64,000 bases of DNA, taken from contig UQUV01000008.1 in NCBI GenBank assembly GCA_900544305.1, positions 1 through 64,000 of the forward strand, given 5' to 3'. Below, one piece after another: positions 26,401 through 35,138 of the stretch. A program made the position numbers and the translations under genes. The notes beneath the pieces were generated by a model that ran no database searches, was not told the DNA's origin, and saw only the letters and a program-made list of their open reading frames with translations. Source of the stretch: an uncultured Porphyromonadaceae bacterium. GTDB taxonomy: Bacteria > Bacteroidota > Bacteroidia > Bacteroidales > Muribaculaceae. Position 1 is the first letter of the stretch. Every line of letters begins with the position of its first letter.

Positions 26401-29400
26401 CATGTCGCCGACTTCCTGCCAGTAATCAGGCATTTTGTTGGCCGGAGCCTTGTACAGACGGTAAACCTTTCCGGCATCAACATCTGCAGCCGGTATAGAG
26501 ATGGTATACAAATCATTCTCACCTACGACTCCATTATATGATTTAATCTGGAATGCCATCGGTTGAAGAATATACTTTTCTGCATCAAGGTTCGACGGAC
26601 TGATTTCAAGCCAATTACGGTCTGTATATCCGTACACCCACATCTTCACCGCAGAAGAAACCCCTTCACCCGGCTCAAGTGTAAGCAATGTCTGGTCTCC
26701 GTCGACAAACGATGTAGAACCGCTGACAGTAGCTGACGTTGCATAAGTAGCACCTACAGAAATCGGCATATCGACATAGGATACTTCCGCACGAGTACGG
26801 ATTTTAGGCTCTACAGCTGTAAACTGCTCCTTATCGGCAGCCAGCGAACCATTGTTGAATCCATTGTAATATACCAGACCATTTACATTGTCTGTCTTAT
26901 GTGAATATGCCGCCTTTCTTACCTCATCTTCAGAAAGCGCATAATTCCAAATCTTCAGTTCGTCGACAGCACCTTCCAGTTCCTGCCATTCGTAAGCATC
27001 GGCAAACAATGACAGATACAGACTGTTGTTCAACGAGAATTCCGGACGGATACGCTGCTGTTCACCACGCTTCACACCGTTGACATATATTGCAATAGTA
27101 CCGTTACGTGTTTCCGTCACAGCGATATGCGACCATTCGTCCATAGTCAGAGCACCGCCGTCCAATGTTGACTGCTGTACGAAATCAGCTTCATAAGTAG
27201 GACGGTTGAACACGGTTGCCGGAGAAACACGGAACTTCAACGAACCGTTTTCGAGTCCCAGCCACCAGCCCTTTACTTCACGTTCAGGCGTTTTCTGACG
27301 ATTGGCAAGGATTGTACCGTTTGTCATCGGCTTCACCCACAAGTCAATCGTGAAGTCATTGAAGAAATAGTCTACATAGCCTAAATCCACACGGCCTTTT
27401 CCGTTAGAATACAATGCCTTTCCTGCTTTCAGCGCAACAGAAGTAGAGGCACTTTCTTTTACAGTATATTCTGCAGATTCTGTTGAAACATCCGGCGATT
27501 CGCGCAACGTAAGCTTCAACTTTACTACGTCGCCTTTAGCCAACGGATATGTAAGATACTGGTACGGATTATTTACAACTTTTCCGTTTACAGTCCATTC
27601 ATAATAATAGTACAAAGGAATAGTCCATTGCGTATCAATTCCAATCGTACGGCGTCCGTCGACGTTAGAAATCTCCTTCAAGGCGAATCCGTTGTCAAAG
27701 TAACGGTCGCTCGGATTTTCAAGGTCAGCAATATACACACCACGGCCATAGTCAGCAATAACCATTTCCTGAGTAGTGTAGTTCAACGACATGGCACCTG
27801 TTTTTGAGGCATTGTAGCCTTGCATCCAGAAATGCCATTCCTGTGAGCCATTTTCAAGCAAATAAATACCAGTATTTTTGTTTCGCAAGTAAATGTCACC
27901 GCTACCTTCGTGCAATACCAGGTCATTGACAGTGTTCATCCAAGGCAAATTGTATGTCAAATCCGCCAACTGTGTCAGTGTAGAAACATCCCACTTAGTC
28001 ACATAACTGCGGTTGTTCTTTTTATGAACGACATACAAGATATTACTGTTGTCCGGATCTGCGGCAATTGCCTGTATTTCCGAAACTCCCGGAAGGAAAA
28101 TATCCTCCGAGAAAGTATTGCCATTGTCTTTCGAATAATTCAGGATATTGTATCCTGTTCCTGTCCACAATGTTGATTTACCATTGTCACGCGCATCACG
28201 CGACAACGTATACATATTTACATATCGTCCCTTGACGTCAACCTGACGTGCCGAACGGCCGAAATCTTCAACAATAAACAGTTTTCTATCTTGACGCACA
28301 TACCAGTTTCCGGTGCATACATCCGCAGCAGTAATGCCAGAAGCCCAGCTTCCGTAATCAAGACCGGAAATGCCACCACCGCCCGATGGATAATAGCAAG
28401 TGTTACCATAAGGGCCAATTATGGAAAAGCTGCCTTCATATCCGCGCCATGTACCCCAACGGCCGTCAAAATAGGTTTGAACGTCGACATCCTGCGTATT
28501 GCCAAGAATGAGCTGGTCGCCAAATTCATTGGTTTTGATGCTATAGAACAGCTGTTGTCCCATATCACCGCTGATATTAATCCACTCATTGTTCTTCACC
28601 GCCTTGTCGCGCATCAAAAGTCCCGCATCCGAACCACGGAACACACGGCCGGACTTATGGGAAATAATACAATGGTTATCAGCATTGTGACGGGCATTTG
28701 AAACCGAATAATAATTGCCGTCATCCTGCAAGGAGGTCATTCTGTTACCCCACACATATTCATTAAAGTTCTTTCCGCCATCGCTACTGATTGCAGAACT
28801 CATCGAACATCCGTAAATCCAATTCGAATCGATATAGTTTACACCGAAACCGCCCAGCCAGCCCCAAGGAGCCTCGTTTCCGAAAATTGTACCGGAACCG
28901 ATACCCGCATAAGGTTCATGGAGAGTAATCCATGTCTTGCCGCCGTCGCGTGAACGGTAGAGAGCAGTCTTATTGTTATAGCTTACATTTCTTGAAGCCG
29001 AAGCAAACCACATTTCGTTAGGATTGTTCGGATTGATATTCAAGAACGCCTGCGATGTAGCCTCGAACGGGAAGTTCACACCTTCGCAACGAAGCTCAGT
29101 GCTGTCCTGATTGAACACCTTGAAGTGCAACTTCTTGATTGTATATTGACGCACACCGTTGACAACTTCACTTTTCGCTCCGTCGTCAAAGTACATAATG
29201 CTCTTCGATGTCGGGAAGAAAATCTTGTTTCTGTCCGTAGGATGGAACACCGACTCCTGGAACCAAAGTCCGCGCACAGTACTTTCCGCACGGTTGTCGA
29301 GCAGAGAGTCAGGCACATTCACACGAGTCCACGTACGACAGGTGTCTTCGCTAATCCACAAGTCGCTGGACCAGTAGCTGCTGCCGGAACGCTGCACCGC

Positions 29401-30258
29401 ACCGATAAATTTCAGATTGCCGTCGGCATCACGGAAAGCATGACCGCGCTTGAAACCCTTATGAGTGGCTCCGGCCACACGTGTCCAGGTTTGTCCGCCG
29501 TCAACTGTACGGTAAACAGGATTTCCCGTACCGCCCATAAAAGCATAGATATGGTCCCAATTGTCAGGGTCAACCGGAATAGCCGAGTGCGTAGCATAGT
29601 TGCGGAACTCACGGTCTGGAATACGGTCTGTAATCAAGTCCCAAGTGCGTCCGCAGTCGTCCGTACGGTAAATGCCCGAACCGTCGGGAATAACCATAAT
29701 CTTGTCCGGGTCTTCAGGATGCACCTGAATCCAGTGGATACGGCCCGACGAAGGTTTCGGCTTCGATGCGCGGAAAATGCCCGGCTGGCGTTGACCGGCC
29801 TTGCGAGGTGCCGGAGAATAGTCCTCCGTCAACAGATAATTATTATAAGGTACATCGGAAGAACGCGGCGCCATTCTTACGGCAGCCTTGAAAAGTTCAG
29901 CCGTATAGGTAGTATCCATAAACTGATACAGCGTATCGCCTCCCGGCATATATCCATATGTCGGCAGCCATTGCTTGGCATATCGTCCATACTCCAACGA
30001 ACCGCGCACCTTTGAACGGTTGCGGCTGATGTAGTCACCCATAATTCTCTTGATTTCATCGGCGCTCCATCCATCACGCGCCAATTTCACATAAACTTCA
30101 TCAAGCAACAAATCCTCTTGTTTAACATTCTGGAACACAGAATCAGGGATAGACTCCAACTTGCTGCGCAGATACTCTGGCGATTGTGTCTTTTCTCTGT
30201 TCGTGAACGCTAAAACAACCAATGGGATAAAGATAATCAGAATAAAAATTTTTCTCAT
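23416..30258 (-). CDS. Giant secreted protein: sortilin/BNR-like propeller, two LamG domains, T9SS tail
   Basis: At 2280 residues this is the largest gene in the window. After a signal peptide (MRKIFILIIFIPLVVLAF) there are repeated Asp-box motifs of the sortilin/BNR type from about residue 195 to 720 (YRTDDCGRTW, YRTVDGGQTW, ISEDTCRTW, YRSRDGGKTW, SSDGGKNF, SKDNGNTF). A PKD-like segment (YEWTVNGKVV) leads into two LamG/concanavalin-like lectin domains at about 939-1130 (FTIDLWVKP, WSHIAVTETRNG, AVDELKIWNYALSEDEV) and 1424-1596 (VTLMGWVRMD, AFDQVAVWNRSLSQEEV). The last 75 residues (MIRIFDTAGRLMVSE, DGVFVVKIVENGKEFVAKIL) are a T9SS type A tail. No hydrolase site was recognised; a surface adhesin or glycan-binding role is inference. 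Confidence 0.8.
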   Translation of the reverse strand: MRKIFILIIFIPLVVLAFTNREKTQSPEYLRSKLESIPDSVFQNVKQEDLLLDEVYVKLARDGWSADEIKRIMGDYISRNRSKVRGSLEYGRYAKQWLPTYGYMPGGDTLYQFMDTTYTAELFKAAVRMAPRSSDVPYNNYLLTEDYSPAPRKAGQRQPGIFRASKPKPSSGRIHWIQVHPEDPDKIMVIPDGSGIYRTDDCGRTWDLITDRIPDREFRNYATHSAIPVDPDNWDHIYAFMGGTGNPVYRTVDGGQTWTRVAGATHKGFKRGHAFRDADGNLKFIGAVQRSGSSYWSSDLWISEDTCRTWTRVNVPDSLLDNRAESTVRGLWFQESVFHPTDRNKIFFPTSKSIMYFDDGAKSEVVNGVRQYTIKKLHFKVFNQDSTELRCEGVNFPFEATSQAFLNINPNNPNEMWFASASRNVSYNNKTALYRSRDGGKTWITLHEPYAGIGSGTIFGNEAPWGWLGGFGVNYIDSNWIYGCSMSSAISSDGGKNFNEYVWGNRMTSLQDDGNYYSVSNARHNADNHCIISHKSGRVFRGSDAGLLMRDKAVKNNEWINISGDMGQQLFYSIKTNEFGDQLILGNTQDVDVQTYFDGRWGTWRGYEGSFSIIGPYGNTCYYPSGGGGISGLDYGSWASGITAADVCTGNWYVRQDRKLFIVEDFGRSARQVDVKGRYVNMYTLSRDARDNGKSTLWTGTGYNILNYSKDNGNTFSEDIFLPGVSEIQAIAADPDNSNILYVVHKKNNRSYVTKWDVSTLTQLADLTYNLPWMNTVNDLVLHEGSGDIYLRNKNTGIYLLENGSQEWHFWMQGYNASKTGAMSLNYTTQEMVIADYGRGVYIADLENPSDRYFDNGFALKEISNVDGRRTIGIDTQWTIPLYYYYEWTVNGKVVNNPYQYLTYPLAKGDVVKLKLTLRESPDVSTESAEYTVKESASTSVALKAGKALYSNGKGRVDLGYVDYFFNDFTIDLWVKPMTNGTILANRQKTPEREVKGWWLGLENGSLKFRVSPATVFNRPTYEADFVQQSTLDGGALTMDEWSHIAVTETRNGTIAIYVNGVKRGEQQRIRPEFSLNNSLYLSLFADAYEWQELEGAVDELKIWNYALSEDEVRKAAYSHKTDNVNGLVYYNGFNNGSLAADKEQFTAVEPKIRTRAEVSYVDMPISVGATYATSATVSGSTSFVDGDQTLLTLEPGEGVSSAVKMWVYGYTDRNWLEISPSNLDAEKYILQPMAFQIKSYNGVVGENDLYTISIPAADVDAGKVYRLYKAPANKMPDYWQEVGDMVYDAENKVLKMENVALHGLLGSRLIIAHLERGIEVKVKGVSSMGAVELYDEEPVSFELDAQLMGTEPEPTGSYAIKTDHQFAKPLGDLSFVKGSASTQLRINPFGFGEFGTEQVVNITGEDDRLIAYPLKVVNKITTKTIGDGLVLDKGGAYLGTASIYQPLNQSNTVTLMGWVRMDSANVLTGNKPLIFFRSGSVGATGIHLSNGQMRCHWNEESWSWNNATSLKVTQADLGRWIHFALVVSPTAVDYYMNGMRYRTQRNMSKTRINTELMLGQDLSGDKWFKGAFDQVAVWNRSLSQEEVIYYMQHGVRLDDEALLAYGNMESYDDQGYLVEAKSGDRVRISGNAEYRHSTMLPFKPVAVEAHTATTTDSKALLITYNGTSLTGTLSVFDKYPYNYVDYSRSVEMPLSQNSYAFISTIRKTYTDSDMFKFAFKHENVKTGESYTLKIRPLGSQSVFADNYTATAETDGAVTFTVPAKSVPEAMEMMIMAQPSGDVPPVQAEVSLVDTDRDPQAYILYDAYDNIILNVKKVSSGTADNDILATVSETEYASISDSIISPSTGTSTIVVKIDKEKINKFAWNPVTVVLQGAEAEPFRLNVALEPRVNLSLEDGGNEYVATDRVVTLPVKVEVVQGVMPENVELETIADISTGLNTDGAYLFSNSKVQVTGLEFANAANSTDDGWNLVGNPYAANINLTKEQNVSFNSDDMVKFMYQYDPDMNAYLAYDMTIYDAEQHVRPFSPFFVQALHSSAEMTITPVAKSTSINRKVYSFDMAEEQNAVYVSLYANGKVADRMKIVFDDDASEMFVQNEDAIKMFSINDNANEIYTKVYKHNLSINTMPDEKCDIPVGLRLSDGGDFRVEVDRITGHLSGSLSLVDSEFGFSEEMVEGMGYDFNVMAGGELETRLMICYDKKSSGVDKEEKDGYPVWAKDGYCHVSRLKGDAMIRIFDTAGRLMVSERTKEPTYSTPLPDGVFVVKIVENGKEFVAKILVK

Positions 30259-30560
30259 CTCAATTGATTTTTAACCTAAAACATTTAAAACAAACTAATA
30301 TAATCTATTAACAAATTATTACACAAACAATCTTCACGCTACAAAATTAATATCAATAAATATATTTTCCAGAGTCAAATATATTTTTCGGACTTTTCTA
30401 CTAATTTATTTGACTTTTTCTACACTTTATCTGCCAAAGTGAAATATTTTCATACCAAAATCAGCAAACTCCGCTTTTCTCCCGATTTTTTTGCATAAAT
30501 TTGCAACAAGAATCTCAAATACTATCAAAATTCCCAGTGGAAGAATCATACGAAGAAACT
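30259..30560. promoter_or_regulatory. Divergent regulatory region between the giant-protein operon and the DUF3109 gene
   Basis: The region is AT-rich. On the minus strand CAAAATTA (30342-30349) reads TAATTTTG, a -7 box for the operon, which leaves a leader of about 80 bases. Upstream of it, AGTCAAAT (30373-30380) and ATTTGACT (30408-30415) form an inverted repeat 27 bases apart, a possible operator. On the plus strand TAAATTTG (30496-30503) is the -7 box for the DUF3109 gene. Confidence 0.5.
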
Positions 30561-31142
30561 ATGCTACAAATAGGCGAAGCTTTGGTCAGCCTTGACCTTA
30601 TCGAACAGTTTTTTTGCTGCAACCTCGACAAATGTCTTGGCGAATGCTGCATCGAAGGCGATGCCGGCGCGCCCATCAGCAAACAGGAATATGAAAAAAT
30701 AAAGGAAATACTTCCGGAAATCTGGAACGACCTGCTGCCCCAGGCTCAAGAAGTCATCAAACAGCAGGGCGTAGGCTACATTGACGAAGAAGGCGACCTT
30801 GTCACGTCTATCGTCGACGGCAAAAACTGCGTATTCACCTGCTACGGCAACAACGGCATGTGCTACTGTGCCATTGAAAAAGCCTATCGCGAAGGCCGTA
30901 TCGACTATTATAAGCCCATTTCCTGCCACCTCTATCCGGTTCGTCTGACTGAATACCCGACATTCACGGCTGTCAACTATCACCGCTGGAAAATCTGCAA
31001 GGCAGCCGAAGCATTGGGACGGAAAGAAAACATCCGGCTCTACCAGTTCCTGAAAGAACCGCTCATCCGCCGTTTCGGAAAAGAATGGTACAACGAGCTA
31101 TGCGAAGCCTGCGAGGCATATCTGGAACAATACGGAGAATAG
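30561..31142 (+). CDS. DUF3109 family cysteine-cluster protein
   Basis: The 193-residue cytoplasmic protein, starting at MLQIGEALVSLDLIE, is rich in cysteines arranged as in the YkgJ-like/DUF3109 family: FFCCNLDKCLGECCIEGD near the N-terminus, then FTCYGNNGMCYCAIEKA, PISCHLYPVRL and later ICKAAE and LCEACE. These likely bind a metal or an iron-sulfur cluster; no enzymatic role is established. A TTG at 30501 falls in the -7 box and so is not the start. Encoded as a single gene before rho. Confidence 0.8.
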   Translation: MLQIGEALVSLDLIEQFFCCNLDKCLGECCIEGDAGAPISKQEYEKIKEILPEIWNDLLPQAQEVIKQQGVGYIDEEGDLVTSIVDGKNCVFTCYGNNGMCYCAIEKAYREGRIDYYKPISCHLYPVRLTEYPTFTAVNYHRWKICKAAEALGRKENIRLYQFLKEPLIRRFGKEWYNELCEACEAYLEQYGE

Positions 31143-31161
31143 AAAAATTCCAGGCGCATTT

Positions 31162-31192
31162 TTTGCAACATTAAATTAAATCACTATCTTTG
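31162..31192 (+). promoter_or_regulatory. rho promoter
   Basis: TTTG (31162-31165), 19 bases, TATCTTTG (31185-31192). The leader before the rho ATG is about 140 bases, long enough to host attenuation, which is known for rho in other bacteria; no structure was resolved here. Confidence 0.65.
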
Positions 31193-31338
31193 TCGCATCA
31201 AATGGATGCCTCAGATTCCTTTTTCCAATACAGCATCTGTTATTCTACTCTAAATTTTAATCGAAATTTTACACTATCAGCAACATCCACATCATCATTT
31301 GTAGATGTTTGCTTCTTGCAACGAATATTAATATCTAT

Positions 31339-33357
31339 ATGTACAAACTCTCAGATCTACAACAAATGGATCTTCCCGCTTTGAATGAAGTGGCGAATTC
31401 GTTAGGCATTACCGACAACATTCAAGGAGAAGAACTTATCTTCAAGATTCTTGACCAGCAAGCTATCCAGGCTGCCCAGAAGTCCACATCTAATACTGAC
31501 AAGAAAACGAAAAAGACAAAAGCTACTAAAACTTCTGAAAACAAAAAGGCAGCAAAAGAAACGGTTCCGGCTACAGAAGAAGTCAAAGCAGAAGAAAAAG
31601 CACCAGCCCCGAAAAAGACAGCAAAGAAAACCGCGGCCAAATCGGCATCAAAAGCAAAACCGGCAGAACAGGAAACAGAAAAGCCGGCTGTAGAAGAAAA
31701 GAAGCCGACCGCCGATAAAAAGTCAACAAAGAAAAAAGCGGAGGCAAAAAAAGAAGACAGCAAAGTAGCAGAACAACCGACTGCCGAACAACAGGCACCG
31801 GAAAACAACGAACCGCAAGCTACAGCTGAACCGGCACAAGCCAAGGAAGAGACCAATGCGCCGGCACAACAGGAAGAAAAAACGGAAACAGCGGCCCAGC
31901 CGGCTGAACCGCAACAACCAAAGGTAGAATTGCCGAAACGCAAGGATGTTTCCCTAAGCTCATTCTTCCCATTCAGCGGCGGACAGAAATTCGTTCCGCG
32001 CAGCCAACGCCAGGCACAGGAAGCGCAAGCAGCTTCCGGCACCGACACAGCCGAGGCAAAACCGGCAGAGCAACCGGCTGAACAGACACAGCCACAACCG
32101 CAGGCTCAACCTCAACAGCCTCACAACAACAACCAAAGAAATCAAAAGAACAACCGCCGCCAGCGCAACAACGCCAACAACAATAACAACCAGCGCCAGC
32201 AACCCCAACCGCAGGAACCGCCTATGCCGCTCTATGATTTCGAAGGCATCGTCAAAGGCACCGGCGTTCTGGAAATAATGCCCGACGGCTACGGATTCCT
32301 CCGTTCTTCCGACTACAACTATCTGCCTTCACCCGACGACATCTACGTTTCACAACAGCAAATCAAGCAAAACGGCCTGAAAACGGGCGACGTGGTGGAA
32401 GGTCCTATCCGTCCGCCGAAAGAAGGCGAGAAATTCTTCCCGCTATGCAGCGTAGAGTCTATCAACGGACGCTCGACTGAATACGTTCGCGACCGTGTGC
32501 CGTTCGAACACCAGACACCGCTTTTCCCTGACGAAAAATTCAACCTGGGCAGCGGACGCAATTCAAATATCTCAACCCGTATCGTCGACATGTTCTCCCC
32601 TATCGGAAAAGGCCAGCGCGGACTTATCGTCGCACCTCCAAAAACAGGTAAGACAGTATTGCTGAAGGACATTGCCAACGTCATTTCGGAAAACCATCCG
32701 GAAACCTATATGATTATTCTGCTCATCGACGAGCGTCCGGAAGAAGTGACCGACATGGCACGCAGCGTAAAGGCGGAAGTGATTGCCTCTACGTTCGACG
32801 AACCGGCTGAACGCCATGTGAAAATTGCCGGTCTTGTGCTTGAAAAGGCAAAACGCATGGTGGAATGCGGACACGACGTTGTTATCCTTCTCGACTCCAT
32901 CACTCGTCTGGCACGTGCCTACAACACCGTTTCGCCGGCATCCGGCAAGATTCTTACGGGTGGTGTCGATGCCAATGCCCTCCAAAAGCCGAAACGCTTC
33001 TTCGGTGCAGCCCGTAATATCGAAAACGGCGGTAGCCTTACCATTATCGCTACGGCACTGACGGAAACAGGCTCTAAGATGGACGAAGTGATTTTCGAAG
33101 AGTTCAAGGGTACGGGCAACATGGAGCTTCAGCTCGACCGCAAACTTTCGAACAAACGCATCTTCCCGGCTGTCGACATCATCGCCTCCAGCACTCGCCG
33201 CGACGACCTGCTGCTCGACCGCGAAACCATCAACCGCATGTGGATTATGCGCCGCTTCCTTTCGGACAGAACATCCATCGAAGCGATGGAATTCATCAAG
33301 GACCGCATGGAGCGCACACGTTCGAACGAGGAACTGCTTCTCACAATGAACGACTAA
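31339..33357 (+). CDS. rho: Transcription termination factor Rho with long disordered insert
   Basis: From MYKLSDLQQMDLPALNEVAN the protein has 672 residues against about 420 in E. coli. Order: N-terminal helical domain (1-45); a low-complexity Lys/Glu/Ala/Pro/Gln-rich region to about residue 295; RNA-binding cold-shock-like domain (GTGVLEIMPDGYGFLRS); and the ATPase with Walker A APPKTGKT, Walker B VVILLDSITRLARAYN and the Q-loop/R-loop part ALQKPKRFFGAARNIENGG. It is a hexameric RNA helicase that ends transcription. The insert is a known feature of Bacteroidetes Rho; in B. thetaiotaomicron it has been reported to drive phase separation. A start 30 bases upstream is possible but less likely. 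Confidence 0.95.
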   Translation: MYKLSDLQQMDLPALNEVANSLGITDNIQGEELIFKILDQQAIQAAQKSTSNTDKKTKKTKATKTSENKKAAKETVPATEEVKAEEKAPAPKKTAKKTAAKSASKAKPAEQETEKPAVEEKKPTADKKSTKKKAEAKKEDSKVAEQPTAEQQAPENNEPQATAEPAQAKEETNAPAQQEEKTETAAQPAEPQQPKVELPKRKDVSLSSFFPFSGGQKFVPRSQRQAQEAQAASGTDTAEAKPAEQPAEQTQPQPQAQPQQPHNNNQRNQKNNRRQRNNANNNNNQRQQPQPQEPPMPLYDFEGIVKGTGVLEIMPDGYGFLRSSDYNYLPSPDDIYVSQQQIKQNGLKTGDVVEGPIRPPKEGEKFFPLCSVESINGRSTEYVRDRVPFEHQTPLFPDEKFNLGSGRNSNISTRIVDMFSPIGKGQRGLIVAPPKTGKTVLLKDIANVISENHPETYMIILLIDERPEEVTDMARSVKAEVIASTFDEPAERHVKIAGLVLEKAKRMVECGHDVVILLDSITRLARAYNTVSPASGKILTGGVDANALQKPKRFFGAARNIENGGSLTIIATALTETGSKMDEVIFEEFKGTGNMELQLDRKLSNKRIFPAVDIIASSTRRDDLLLDRETINRMWIMRRFLSDRTSIEAMEFIKDRMERTRSNEELLLTMND

Positions 33358-33385
33358 AAGTTTTTTACAGAACATTCTCTTGAAC

Positions 33386-33430
33386 GAAAAGCACTTCCGC
33401 ACATTCCCGCGGAGGTGCTTTTCTGTTTTC
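33386..33430 (+). terminator. rho terminator
   Basis: GAAAAGCACTTCCGC pairs with GCGGAGGTGCTTTTC (one mismatch) and is followed by TGTTTTCTTT. The following TTTG and TACCTTTA (33456-33463) form the promoter of the lactonase gene. Confidence 0.8.
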
Positions 33431-33478
33431 TTTGCGAGAAAACAAAAATATTCATTACCTTTACGGAAAATTGAACTT

Positions 33479-34573
33479 ATGAAACGATACATACTTCCTC
33501 TGCTCGCTTCGGGAATGTGCCTTACGGCCACAGCGGGCAACGACATCATAAACCTGCTTGTCGGCACATATACCAACACCGGAAGCAAAGGCATCTACTC
33601 CTTTTCGTTCGACCAGACATCGGGAGAATCCATGCTGCTTGACGTAGCAGAAACCGACAATCCGTCGTTTCTGACACTTTCGCCCGACAAACGTACATTC
33701 TATGCCGTCAACGAATCGGGAAAACCGACAGACGCCGTTACGGCATTCTCATTCGACAAGAAAAGCGGCAAACTGAAGGAAATCAACCGGGAAACTGTGA
33801 ACGGCACAGCACCCTGCTATGTGGCAACAAACGGGAAATATGTGCTGACAGCCAACTATGGCAGCGGAAGCATCACCGTACTTCCAACCGGCAGCAACGG
33901 CAAGCTCCTGCCTGCCGTGCAGACAGAACAATTCACATTGACTGGTGAAGCCCCCGACAAAGCCCGTCAAAACGGACCACACCTCCATTGTGTAAAGCTC
34001 TCCCCGGACTCCACTTTCTTCGTTGCAGCCGATTTAGGCAACGACCTTCTGTATGTATACACCTTTACCGACAACCCGAAAAAGCCGATACAGCAGGTTG
34101 AATCCGTACAACTTCCCGCTGGCAGCGGTCCGCGACACATCACCTTCTCCGAAGATGGCCGCTACGCATATCTGCTAACGGAACTGTCGGGTAAAATCTT
34201 TGTTTTTGAAGTCAACGGTACTCATCTGAAGGAAGTGCAGACGATAGAATGCGACAAGGTCGGCGCTCGCGGCAGTGCGGACATCCACCTTTCGCCCGAC
34301 GGAAACTACCTCTACGCCAGCAACCGTCTGCGCAACGAGGGCATTGCCATCTATAAGGTAAACCGCGAAAACGGGACTGTCTCGCCGATAGCCTACCGCA
34401 ACACGGCGGCACATCCGCGCAACTTTGCCATCACCCCTAACGGAAAATATCTGCTCTGCGCCTGCCGCGACACCAACGTCATTCAGGTGTTCTGCATCAA
34501 CAGCAACGGAACGCTTTCGATAAAGGATACAATCGAAATTCCGGCACCGGTTTGTGTGTTGTTCGACGAATAA
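33479..34573 (+). CDS. Lactonase-family beta-propeller protein (6-phosphogluconolactonase-like)
   Basis: The 364-residue protein from MKRYILPLLASGMCLTATAG has a signal peptide, followed by seven propeller blades of the Lactonase (PF10282) type: NLLVGTYTNTGSKGIYSFSF, PSFLTLSPDKRTFYAVNE, GPHLHCVKLSPDSTFFVAAD, GSGPRHITFSEDGRYAYLLT and AHPRNFAITPNGKYLLCAC. Cytoplasmic Pgl of this family opens 6-phosphogluconolactone; the exported form here more likely acts on another lactone in the periplasm, so the pgl name is not applied. Confidence 0.83.
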   Translation: MKRYILPLLASGMCLTATAGNDIINLLVGTYTNTGSKGIYSFSFDQTSGESMLLDVAETDNPSFLTLSPDKRTFYAVNESGKPTDAVTAFSFDKKSGKLKEINRETVNGTAPCYVATNGKYVLTANYGSGSITVLPTGSNGKLLPAVQTEQFTLTGEAPDKARQNGPHLHCVKLSPDSTFFVAADLGNDLLYVYTFTDNPKKPIQQVESVQLPAGSGPRHITFSEDGRYAYLLTELSGKIFVFEVNGTHLKEVQTIECDKVGARGSADIHLSPDGNYLYASNRLRNEGIAIYKVNRENGTVSPIAYRNTAAHPRNFAITPNGKYLLCACRDTNVIQVFCINSNGTLSIKDTIEIPAPVCVLFDE

Positions 34574-34621
34574 ACGACTATCTATCAAAACGATATATTT
34601 TGCATATTAGAAAATTTGATT

Positions 34622-35107
34622 ATGGCAGGAATTAACAAGACCAACGTGGCACGTCTGCTCGACAAGGCAAAAATCCCCTACGAGCTTGTACCCTACGTTG
34701 TTGACGAAAACGACCTGGCGGCCACTCACATAGCCACCCAACTGAACGAGGACATCCATCAGGTGTTCAAAACCCTCGTGCTGCACGGCGACAAGACAAA
34801 GCATTTCGTATGTGTCGTGCCGGGAAATGCGGAAGTCGACTTAAAAAAGGCGGCTAAAGTTTCGGGAAACAAAAAGGCGGAAATGATTCCGATGAAGGAA
34901 CTGCTGCCCACCACCGGCTACATCCGCGGAGGCTGCTCGCCCATCGGCATGAAAAAGGCATTTCCTACCTACTTCCATGCTTCATGCCTGAACTACGAAT
35001 ACATCTATGTAAGTGCGGGTGTCAGAGGGCTGCAACTGAAAATCAATCCGCAGGCGTTGGTCGACTATGTACGCGCCACCGTTGCCGACATTGCTACGGA
35101 AGATTAA
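34622..35107 (+). CDS. ybaK: Cys-tRNA(Pro) deacylase YbaK/EbsC
   Basis: The 161-residue protein belongs to the YbaK group of trans-editing domains that remove cysteine mischarged on tRNA-Pro. Typical segments are TNVARLLDKAKIPYELVPY, HIATQLNEDIHQVFKTLVL, DLKKAAKVSGNKKAEMIPMK and GYIRGGCSPIGMKK, with the conserved lysine region and GGCSPIG. The ATG at 34622 is preferred over a TTG six bases before. It lies 48 bases after the lactonase and 31 before aroC. Confidence 0.9.
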   Translation: MAGINKTNVARLLDKAKIPYELVPYVVDENDLAATHIATQLNEDIHQVFKTLVLHGDKTKHFVCVVPGNAEVDLKKAAKVSGNKKAEMIPMKELLPTTGYIRGGCSPIGMKKAFPTYFHASCLNYEYIYVSAGVRGLQLKINPQALVDYVRATVADIATED

Positions 35108-35138
35108 TACAACAAAAACCTACAACACGTTTTCAACG

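Noticed and set aside
23416..30258. Sialidase call for the giant protein based on Asp boxes
   Set aside because: The Asp boxes are spread as in sortilin/BNR propellers and the sialidase arginine triad and RIP motif were not found.
31474..32220. Low-complexity stretch in rho as a frameshift or misassembly
   Set aside because: The frame stays open, codon use is even, and such inserts are normal in Bacteroidetes Rho.
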